Of a DNA stretch of 64,000 bases, positions 24,069-33,997 are shown piece after piece. Below the pieces are notes generated by a model. That model searched no databases, had not been told where the DNA came from, and worked only from the letters and a program-made list of their open reading frames with translations. The stretch is taken from positions 21,126,341 to 21,190,340 of the forward strand of contig NC_049912.1 of the NCBI RefSeq assembly GCF_001411555.2, written 5' to 3'. Each line of letters opens with the position of its first letter. Position 1 is the stretch's first letter. Origin of the DNA: Juglans regia (taxonomy: Eukaryota; Streptophyta; Magnoliopsida; Fagales; Juglandaceae). Made by a program: the position numbers and the translations under genes.

Positions 24069-27000
24069 ATGGAAGGCTCAGCCAACGAACGCCTCGATTT
24101 CGGGAAGATGGGCTACGGGTACATTGCCTCACATTTCCCATTGCTTACACATTCATTGGCTTTGGCTTTTTGTTATAAGAATTTACACGGGGAGTCGATG
24201 TTTTTGACAATTTTCCCGGGTGTGGTTTTTTTTGGGTTAGATGCAAACATTACAGAAGGAGATGCAAGGTTCGAGCTCCCTGCTGCAACGAGATCTATCC
24301 GTGTCGCCATTGTCACAACGAGGCCACCGTATGCATTTGCTATTTCTATATATTGCACGATATATGTTCACATAATCACATTAATTATTGATTTTTCATA
24401 TTGTTTCCACGTCAGACATTTTGCTCTTGTGATTCTCTTGATCTGGGTGTTGTTTAATTTTTATGTATTTGATTTACTAGAGCATGTTGAGCAACCCCTT
24501 TGATCGGCATGAGCTCGTTCGATACGATGTTAAACAAGTACGACTTTCCGGGTCTATGCTTGTTCGTCTTTTCTTTTGTAATTTCATGATCTATAAACAT
24601 TTCCGTGAATCTACGAGGACTTTTTGTTGTTGTTTCAGGTTGTTTGTTCAGTTTGTGACACAGAGCAGCCGGTATGTGTTTGTCTGTATTGTTGCATAAA
24701 GCTTTCAGGTTCCTCTTCGTTTGAAATATCTTAACTGGTTTCAATGATACTTCTCTTCCTGTTCCAGGTTGCTCAAGTTTGTACCAACTGTGGCGTCAAT
24801 ATGGGGGAGTATTTCTGCGAAGTTTGCAAATTCTATGATGACGATGTAATCATGCTATCTCAGATTCAACTACCAGAATGGGGAAAATAAAGAATTTTTT
24901 TTTATTCTATTTTATTTGTATCCATAGCAAGTATTTGGCACTTGAGTTTATGTCCCTTGATTGTTATTTCTTGTGTTCTCTTTATTGATGCAAACTGTTA
25001 TTTTAACTAATCTCAGACTGAAAAAGGGCATTTTCATTGCAATGATTGTGGAATCTGCAGGTTAGTAACCTGAGTAGGATTAGTGTCTTCTAATTTAAGC
25101 ATAATGAATCGATGATACAAATGAAATTGGGGCCTGAAATTCTTATTTTTCTACAGAGTTGGTGGTCGTGATAAGTTCTTTCATTGCAAAAAGTGTGGTA
25201 TGCGCTTCCTCCTCTGTAATTAGTTACTTTTCATTCTTATTGGTTTTGTTTATTTAGAATTAGTAGTACAAAGTAGCATGCGACTTTCTTTGTTGTCTCT
25301 TAATTTCTAATGATCTTTTGTTAAATCAAACTTACCATTTCCTGTTTTGTTTTGCAAATCCTTTCTTTTTGGGTGTATTTTTTTTTTTCTCAACAAGATA
25401 GATTCATTCATAATTAAAACCATTCTTACAACTACAAAAACTAAATTAACTGTACATCATCAACTAGTGTAAACTAAAAGGAGGGTCTTTTCTGCTGTGG
25501 AAATCCGACATACAAGGTGGAATAAAAGAAATGGGTATGTATCCATATAAAATCTTGGAAGCTGCCCACTGCACAATGGAATGCGCGCATCGATTCTGAT
25601 CTCAATGTATCTTTTTGGTGTGCCAGCTGTCGAAAGAGTTCAGCAAAGATCTGATGTCATTGACTACAGGCTGGATGGTACAATCGGCTACTTTTTCAGG
25701 ATCATTTGCCCCTTGTAGAACCACTAGTGAATCCCCTGCAATGACTAGTTTTTTTATATTGCTGTGTCTAGTCTCCTCTAATCCAATGTTCATCGCAGTG
25801 GCTTCACCTAGATTTGGGTTATGACTATCAATATGCTTTGTTATGACGAAGATTGAGTAGCCTTCATCTGATCTGCATAGCGCTGCTGCTGTGTTACCTG
25901 TTTGTCTAACTGCTACATCAAAGAATATAGTGTAATGCCCGTTTGGTGTAGCTCTCTAGTCATGGCTGTCATTTACTTTTTTAATGTCCCACGCATTACA
26001 GTGTTCCTTATAAGTTCTCAAAGTGCTAGAAATAAAATTATCAAGATTTGGAATTAGAGACTCATGAACAATTTTATTTCTTAAAAACCAAATACTGTCC
26101 ATAGCATTGATAGCAAATATTTGAAAGTCTTGCTCCTCTCTATCCAAAATGTTCAACTTTTCTATGGGGGAAATGATGCATTCAGTCCAATCACAAATTT
26201 CATGATTAGCAAAACATGTAATATTCCAGGGCAAGGTGATTGCCTCCAAAGAATTCTGGTAAAAGGATAAGTAAAAAACAAATGAGCTTGGGTCTCTTCC
26301 TCATTGTTGCTTATGGGATACTGAGCTTCCTCCTCTGTTAGTGGTGCAAACCTTTTTACCAAGGATTTTGTTGGAATTATGTTATTCAGAATTTTCCAGC
26401 AAAGCAATTTTAATCTGTCTTGAATTTTAATCTTCCAAAGATTTTTCCAGATGTTTGTTTGAGCTTGTGGTGGATTGGAATTCATAGTGATGGCAGCATA
26501 GGCAGATTTCACTGAGAATTTTCCAGAAGAATGATGCATCCATCTGAGTTTATCCTCCTGTCGGTGAAAATTAGTTTGAGCTAGAGAAATTTTCAGAATT
26601 TCAGTCACAGTATCAGGATGGAAAATGGCTTGTAACAGTAGGATGTTCCATCTTCTAGGTTCTTCCACTGTAAGTTCAGAGACAACTAGATTCCTATCTA
26701 AGGTGATGGAGCTATTCTTTGGAATTGGTTTGAAATTCAACTGAGTTGGGACCCATGGATCAGACCACACCTTTGTGCTTGTGCCATTATTGATTTGATA
26801 ACACACTCTGTTTTAAGAAATCACTTTGCTTTAAAATACATTTTCAGATCCAAGAATCTGAAGCTTTTGGAAGGGTGTCAAAAAAATTTGAGTTTTCTAA
26901 GTATTTTCCAGACAAGACAGTTTTCCAAGTGGCATTGCTTTCATTTGAAATGTTCCAACCAATTTTATACAAGAGGGCTTTATTGAAATCTGAAGTCAGT

Positions 27001-30000
27001 CTTAAACCAAGACCTCCAATGGATTTGGGTTTGCATATTGACTTTGAAGATTTGGGTGTGAAATTTTTTGATTTTTCAATTGGGAATCCCCACCAGAACT
27101 TTGAGAAGGCTTTGTCAATTTTTTTTGTGACTAATTTTGGGATCAAGAGAGTGGACATGACATAAGAAGGGATTGAGCTAGCAACAAATCGAATTAAAGT
27201 TGTTCTACTGGCTTGAGAGAGAACTTTTGCCTTCCACCCTACTAGTTTTTCAAAAATTCTTTCTTGTAGATCTTCAAAATGGATTTTTTTTTTTTAAGGT
27301 TTAAAAGAGAAAGGAAGTCCCAGGTATTTTAGTTTTGAAGAGTCATTTGAATAACCGAAGAGATTCTTAACCTCTATTTTCTTTTGAGGATGGGTATTCC
27401 TGCTGAATTGAATGATTGATTTGTTGGAATGAATTTTTTGGCCCGACCAAGTAGAGTATTTTTCCAAACAGTTTTTGAACATTTGAGTATTTTGTTGAGT
27501 GGCTTTACCACAAATAATGAGATCATCAGCAAAAAGCAAGTGAGAAATTGGTGTGCTATTTCTGCAAATTCTTACTCCTTTTAGAAGCCCCAAATTTTCT
27601 TCCCTAGTAATGAGTTTCGTTAAAACTTCTGTACCTAAGATAAAAAGAAGAGGGGAAAGAGGGTCTCCTTGCCTAAGTCTTCGGGAAGGATTAAAATATC
27701 CATAGGGGTTCCCATTGATAATTACTGAGTATGAAACAGTAGTAATGCACTCTTTAATCCAGTTAATCCAAATCTTGCTGAAGCCTAAGACAGCCATAAT
27801 GTTCAAAATGAAATTCCATTCCATCATATCAAAGGCCTTTTCCATGTCTATCTTAACAGCCATAATACCCTCCCTCCCTCTTTTTTTTTTAAGATGATGA
27901 AAGATCTCTTGGGCAAGAATGATATTTTCTTGGATGACTCTACCCGGGACAAACGCTGTTTGATGAGGAGAGATAATTCTTGGAAGAATCTTCTTTAGCC
28001 TATTTGCAAGGATCTTTGCTACAATTTTGTAGCAAACATTTGATAGGCTAATTGATCTGTATTGATGAATAGTGTTCGGGCAATTTGTTTTTGGAATGAT
28101 GGCAATATGTGTGTGATTCAATTCCTTAAGCAGCTTACCATGAATGAAGAAATTTTTTATGGCTGCTATGAAGTCAGTTTTTATGATGTCCCAATACTGC
28201 TTGTAAAACAAGCCAGTGAAACCATCAGGGCCAGGAGCTTTCGTTGAAGGTGTTTGTTTAATGGCACTGATGATTTCATCATCAGTAGGAATTTCACAAA
28301 GAAAGTTATTTTCCATGTTTGAGATCTTGTTAGGGAACAAACCTTCTAAGTCCATGTTTGGATTGGGATTGGAAGAAGTGTATATGCATTTGAAATGATC
28401 TAGAAAGGTGTTTTGAATGACATTTTGATCAGTTGTCCAGTGATTATGATTCAACTTTAAACTCTCAATGGAATTTGCTATTCTCTTGATTGTTGTGGAC
28501 AAGTGAAAGAATTTTGTGTTGAGATCAGTCGTTGTCAACCATTGAACTCTTGACTTTTGTTTCCAAAGGATTTCCTCCCTTTTAAGCTGTTCATCAAGGA
28601 GTGCCTTGATTTCAGCTTCAGATTCCATGTCTTGAGAGGTAAGATCATTGCTTTGAATGTTTGAAAGAGTTTGTTTCAAAATTTTTATGGAATTCTGGAT
28701 GTTTCCAAAGTGATTTTGATTCCAAGTTTTTAAATCTTTTTTTACCTCTTTCAGTTTTTTGGATAAAATAAAACCAGGTGTTCCAATATGAAAGGTATTC
28801 CAAGCTCTTTGTATCGCCATTTGACAGGTTGGGCCCCTTATCCAAAATTCTTCAAATTTAAAGAGATATCTATGATGATTTGTGATACCCCATATGATAA
28901 GGATAAAGGTAGGTGGTGAATGAGATCCCACATTGCTTGGGAAGGAAAAGTTCTTGCTCTTTATAAGGTTCCAATGAGGCTCCAATTGTATCATTGACTA
29001 GTCCTTTTGGAGTATAAGCTATGTGGTTTGGGTCTTCCATTGGAGCGTTACAAATGGTATCAGAGCCTATCCCAACCAGAAATGTGGAACTTGAGCTGTG
29101 CCACCTACAACGGACAGGCCCGACAAGGACGTTGGGAATTTAAGGGGAGTAGATTGTGATACCCCATATGATAAGGATAAGGGTAGGTGGTGAATGAGAT
29201 CCCACATTACTTGAGAAGGAAAAGTTCTTGCTCTTTATAAGGTTTCAATGAGGCTCCAATTGTATCATTGAATAGTCCTTTTGGAATATAGGCTATGTGG
29301 TTTGGGTCTTCCATTGGAGCATTACAAATGGTATCAGAGACTATCCAAACAAAAAATGTGAGATTTGAACCGTGCTACCTACAATGAACAGGCCCGATGA
29401 GAACGTCGGGTATTTAAGGGGGGTAGATTGTGATACTCCATATAATATGGATAAGGGTAGGTGGTGTATGAGATCCCACATTGCTTGGGAAAGATAAGTT
29501 CTTGCCCTTTATAAAGTTCTAATGGGGCTCCAATTACATAATTGACTAGTCATTTTGGAGTATAGACCATGTGGTTTGGGTCTTCCATTAGGGCGTTAAT
29601 GATTGCTTCCTATGGTGTCCAAAATAATTAGAGAGTGATCAGACGAGCTAATAGGGAGGTGTTGAAGGGTAGCATCTGGAAACAGGTTAAGCCAAGAAGA
29701 ATTAGCAATCCCTCTATCAAGCCTTTCTCTAATATTTCTAAAACCATGCCTGTTGTTGGTCCAAGTGTATTTTGGTCTATGAAAACCAATATCAACCATC
29801 CCATTTGTTTCTATGTAGGCTCTAAGTCCATTTAAGTTAGAAGAGCAAGCAAATAGTCGACCTTGTTTTTCAGACTGGTTAAGGACATTATTAAAATCAC
29901 CAATGCTAAGGACAGGACCATTAAAACTATTAGTAATTCTCTCAAGATTGTTCCAAAAAATCCATTTTTTACTATAATTCGCAGGACAATAAACAAGATT

Positions 30001-32447
30001 TAACAGCCACTGGGAATGAATAGGATTCGAGTACACAAACATAGTCATTACATTACTATTCATATAAACAGGTTCTACATCCATGCCATTTTTCCACATA
30101 CGCAAAAGTCCGCCCCATTTACTGTCTGGAGGGATATTTACATACAAGTTGAAACCTAATCTATTCACAATAGTACTAGTATTCATAGCATTCAAAATTG
30201 TCTCTGATAGGAAGACGATATCAGGTTTTAGAGACCTGATATTTGCCCTTAAGCTTCTAATTGCACGGGGACGGGCAAGGCCCCTGCAATTCCAACACAT
30301 GATTCCCATTTTTCATCTGGTGGCAGTATTGGCCCTGCCACATTGGCTTCAGAATCCAATGAAAATAAATTCAATAGGTCTATCCATTTGAGGGTTTCTG
30401 AGGTTTTGATGCTTCCTTCCATTTTTGTCTTTGGGTTCTCAGAAATCTGTGGGAGGTTTCGAGAAGGTGTAATGGACCGATGGACTGATTTGCAGGAAAT
30501 GTAATTTTTGTCCATATTTAAGAAATTGACCAATGGTTGAGGATAGTTTACGGGAAGGTGTGGATTAGTAGTGGTAGTTGTAATTAATGCTGGATTAAAT
30601 GAGAAAGGATGGTAAAGAAACTGGGAATGGTGGTTGAACTTCTAGTTTGATTAAAGAAACTGGGTAAGAACTGGTTTAAGTTGGGCATGACTCACTGGGG
30701 AGGAAGGGAGAACTCATCTTTGGGAGTTGGCTAGAGGTATTCATCCCCAAGACCTTACACAGTAATACTTAGACTTTTAGTTTTGGACTTTTAGTTGCAT
30801 TTGATCAATTTTCATACAGGAGCATAAATCTATTAAATAGGATAGTATATATGCTCATTCCCTAATACTAAACAGAAGTGTAAAAATTTCCCATTTATGT
30901 TCATGTCCTCTCGTGTCAGGGCTTTTTGCCATTGAATGTTTAAATTTTTCTTTTTTTTTTTGGCAATGGGTTTAGGGGGTTTCAACCCCTGAATTTTCAA
31001 CCGCGTCCCCAATGGGACAGGTGGAGGTGCATTAGATCAAAGGGCCATAACTCGGTGCTTGATTGTTAGATGGATCATACCAGATGTAAAATCTTGTGCA
31101 GTGTGTATTTTACATATTTTATATTGTTAGGTTGAAATGTTTATTTTTATCTGTTATTCAAGTTTGAATATATTCTCCTCTATTAATGTTTTGCAAGAAC
31201 ACAGCGTCTTGCTATGCAGTTGGTCTGCGTGATAACCATTTGTGTGTGGAGAACTCCATGCGGCACCACTGTCCAATATGCTATGAGGTGTGCTTCATAC
31301 GTGATATAGTTGTATATTGAAGTGGAATTGTTTGTGATCTAGTATATTAATCTATTTTTGCAGTATCTTTTTGACTCACTTAAAGACACAACTGTTATGA
31401 AATGTGGTCACACAATGCATTGTGAATGTTACGAAGAGATGATAAAGCGTGACAAGTAAGAAACCCTGTTTTTTATTTCTTTAGTTTTATTTGATTACAT
31501 GGCGAAACATTTCTATTTTCTTCCAGACTTGATTCTGTTACATCAATCACACAGGTATTGCTGTCCCATATGCTCAAAGTCAGTAATAGACATGTCTGGA
31601 ACCTGGAAGAGAATTGACGAGGAGGTAAACTTAATCAATTCAAGCAAATCTTATAGATTGTCATACTTGATGTGCATATTTTCAGAAACAGTAATGTGCC
31701 GGTTGTTTTTACATATAGCATTTGTCTGACATAACCTAAACTTTCTTAATTTGATTATGTTGCCAGATAGAAGCAATCGTCATGCCGGAGGATTACAGAT
31801 ACAGGAAGGTGCTTACTTTTCATTCTTGCTCATCTCTAATACTTTGTGCTACATTTCCTAGTATCCCAACATTTTGTGGATTTTAAAGATGCTCAATCAG
31901 AAAACTAAGAGCTTCACTAGCTAGATTATAATATGTTTACTTAATGTACAGTGTTTGGCCTGTAACTGCACAACATGCATTCTGGAAGAATATATAAAGA
32001 CAGCTAAATGGTGAAAGAGGTTAATAACTGAGAAGGCAACTGCTTGATACCAGAGTAGCCATTCTAAATTTAAAAATCCAAAAACATAGAGCGCCCACCA
32101 TATTATTTATCTGATGTTTGGATTCTGATAAACTGGAATATCCCTATATATCGTTCTTGTAGGAACAATATTCCATTTAGATGCTAAGAGCATCTCCCGG
32201 ATCAACTGTGAATAGTAGTGAAATAGTTTGTGAATAGTAGCGAACTGTTTGTGAATAGTAGTGAAGTAGTTGGAGAACAATTGTGTTCCCAAACATACTA
32301 TCTTAGCAAAGGTTTTTGCAGGTCTGGATTCTGTGTAATGATTGTAATGACACTACCGAAGTGTACTTCCACATAATTGGGCAGAAATGCAGCCATTGCA
32401 AATCATATAATACCCGCTCAATTGCACCTCCAGTTCTCCCTCAGTGA
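24069..32447 (+). CDS. MIEL1: CHY/CTCHY/RING zinc-finger E3 ubiquitin ligase (MIEL1/RZFP34 family), 12 exons
   Basis: Exons: 24069-24118, 24241-24328, 24481-24537, 24639-24671, 24768-24845, 25017-25060, 25157-25197, 31205-31287, 31364-31455, 31555-31624, 31767-31808, 32322-32447. Phases agree and the total is 804 nt, 267 aa, the length I recall for Arabidopsis MIEL1. The order is a CHY zinc finger ([18 protein letters not shown], exon 2), a CTCHY finger ([13 protein letters not shown] ... CNDCGICR), a RING (CPICYEYLF ... [10 protein letters not shown] ... CCPIC) and a C-terminal zinc ribbon (CNDC ... CSHC). Arabidopsis MIEL1 ubiquitinates MYB transcription factors such as MYB30; the same role is inferred here. 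Intron 7 is 6.0 kb because of an antisense LINE. Its junction yields Ala (GCG) after KKC, where I expect Gly. Confidence 0.93.
28881..29052 (+). repeat. TRIM LTR 1
   Basis: 172 bp, TGTGATACCCC...GCGTTACA, followed after 'aa' by the primer-binding site. Confidence 0.92.
29155..29326 (+). repeat. TRIM LTR 2
   Basis: 172 bp, the same termini as LTR 1 with scattered substitutions; the central repeat shared by both units. Confidence 0.92.
29429..29599 (+). repeat. TRIM LTR 3
   Basis: 171 bp and the most diverged of the three (TGTGATACTCC start). The terminal ACA has lost its C, leaving GCGTTAA before the TGATT duplication. Confidence 0.9.
32185..32290. mobile_element. Fragment of the gatgagat Tourist family in MIEL1-like intron 11
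   Basis: It contains repeated 'gtgaatagtagtgaa' words identical in type to those inside the MITE at 36406-36797. The ends are not defined. Confidence 0.4.
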
Positions 32448-33997
32448 TCAGACTACAATTACAGGAATATATATCCAGTCAGGTTGGCAAATTTAAAGCG
32501 AACCCTGCGTGTTAAACAACAGAAGGGGATATCTGATTGCTTGTTCCCTCATTATATAATGATTCAAATGACTAGCATTCATATGTGTGCCTAAGAGAAC
32601 TACTCTTCTCTGGATATTCTTCCTTCAGTTATGTACTAAGAACCAGCAAATGAGCCTTTTGATTGATGTAAACATTATATATACAGCAAATTATGGAGCA
32701 TTGTTCCCCAATACATGATATCTAATAATGCATTGACTGTTTTCAGTATTACAGTCAATATGAGAACCTTTATCGATGTCATTGTGCATATGGAACTTTT
32801 TACATGGCTTTTCAAAGCAACAGTCGCTGACGAACCCGGATTCTGTAATGTTGAGTTAAGCAAGTTGATTCAAACATGAAAATTCAGGTTTCTGTATGTT
32901 GTCTCGAAAAGACTGTCGAAGTAAAACGACCATCTCTCTTTTATCTATGATCGATAAAGACAAGCTTTATGGCATTTGAGTTCCTAGTTGACAAGGAACG
33001 CAAGGGCAAGTATTCCTGATTAAATTTATTCAATTTTAACCTGAATTGCATTGAGCCCAAGTCAAACGTTTTTCTTTTTCAATCAGTTCATGCTATAGAA
33101 AGTTAAATTATTTTAGCAAAAAGGGTTTACCTCGACCGTTTAGAGAACCCACATATTCTCCTTCCCCACAAGCTTCTCTTCCCTATTAAGTATTAACCTC
33201 TCTAGATCTTCTCTCTCTCTCTCTCTCTCTCTCTTTTTTAAATCATCGTTCTCATATTTTTTTTCTTCACTTGTGTCTAAATTTTAGCGAGGCTCATTTG
33301 AACACGTAAAATATTCCATAATATTTGAAAATAATATTGAAATAATTTATAAATAATAATAAAATAATATATCAATAACAGTAAAATAATTGAAGTTAAG
33401 ATATCTATATCATTGAAACTCAACGGTCCGCTAGCTTTTACCATAACAATAATACTAGTCTTCCAGCTTGAATTATTTTATTTTTTATTTTTTTTATTTT
33501 GTAATTAAATAAATATTTTTTAATGATATTGTGATTTTTTTATTTTTAAAAATATTTAAAAGTGTTAAAATATATATATAAAAAATATATAAAATACATT
33601 AGTGGAAGCTCCTAACAATGGCCTGTAGAGCCCACTCTTTATCATAAGAGGAATTCTATTCATTAACTACTATTTACTCTTGCAGCTTATATTTATAATT
33701 TTTTTATAGGATATGAGGATATTTTTTATAGTATATGGATTGTGGAATAATGAATAGTGGGTTATGACCATAAATATTGACAATGGTGGAAAAAACCACG
33801 TGTCGAATAACAAGGCGCATGCCCACAGGGTTAACCCTGAACTGCCGGTCTACCTACGTATCCTTCTTTTCTTCCCTCACTAAACCCTGATCGCTGTATG
33901 AGTGGGCTTGGCGCTCGCTCGCTCTCTCCAACACCCACCGGAGTTCACTCAAAACCAACTCGTCCTCAGCTCGGATCTAACTCGGCCCCTCGAAGCC
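32448..33997. other. 3' flank of MIEL1-like gene and 5' flank of PPR-like gene
   Basis: No coding region is seen. There is a (CT)n run near 33208-33231 and AT-rich palindromic repeat debris at about 33300-33760. From 33840 to 33997 the sequence is CT-rich and leader-like. Confidence 0.5.

Larger units (their letters stand above)
28881..29599 (+). mobile_element. Tandem TRIM: LTR-internal-LTR-internal-LTR
   Basis: Three direct repeats lie at 28881-29052 (172 bp), 29155-29326 (172 bp) and 29429-29599 (171 bp). Each begins TGTGATA and ends at or near GTTACA. They are separated by two internal segments of exactly 102 bp. Just inside the first and second repeats is TGGTATCAGAGC or its one-base variant (29055-29066, 29329-29340), the initiator-methionine-tRNA primer-binding site of plant LTR elements. 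Each internal segment ends with a purine tract (TTAAGGGGAGTAGAT type). The 5-bp duplication TGATT flanks the unit (28876-28880, 29600-29604). No protein is encoded, so it must have moved in trans. Confidence 0.93.
25600..30309 (-). pseudogene. LINE C ORF2 (endonuclease-RT-RNase H), interrupted by the TRIM
   Basis: The endonuclease runs from 30309 ([43 protein letters not shown]) to the TRIM edge at 29605. Coding resumes at 28875 and stays open to 27294, with [28 protein letters not shown] and FADD in order, so this long RT piece is well preserved. Frames then break: 27158-26844 (FWWG thumb region), 26806-26162 (zinc-binding region) and 25793-25602 (RNase [12 protein letters not shown]). The two halves flanking the TRIM are in frame once the insertion and one 5-bp duplication are discounted, so the TRIM entered an intact stretch of ORF2. 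Confidence 0.85.
25378..30740 (-). mobile_element. LINE C: antisense L1-type element in MIEL1-like intron 7, split by a TRIM
   Basis: The poly(T) at 25378-25388 is its 3' tail. On the minus strand, ORF1 C-terminal sequence (about 30640-30249) precedes ORF2: endonuclease (30309-29605), reverse transcriptase, zinc-binding region and RNase H (to about 25600). ORF1 lacks its N-terminus and zinc knuckle, so the copy is 5'-truncated. The right boundary is uncertain (30640-30760) and I found no target duplication. It is moderately decayed; for example the zinc-binding cysteines near 26310 are lost ([16 protein letters not shown] where CPLC is usual). It is entirely intronic and opposite to the host gene. 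Confidence 0.85.

Noticed and set aside
27294..28994. 566-codon frame as a single native protein starting at 28994
   Set aside because: Its first ~38 codons are TRIM sequence read in antisense; true LINE coding starts at the insertion edge near 28880.
25378..31000. Target-site duplication for LINE C
   Set aside because: The left flank (...tttctttttgggtgta) has no convincing partner near 30640-31000; the 5' boundary is therefore left approximate.
33902..33997. Earlier in-frame start for the PPR-like gene
   Set aside because: The 32-residue extension lacks targeting features, while the 33998 ATG begins a typical mitochondrial presequence; the upstream ATG cannot be excluded.
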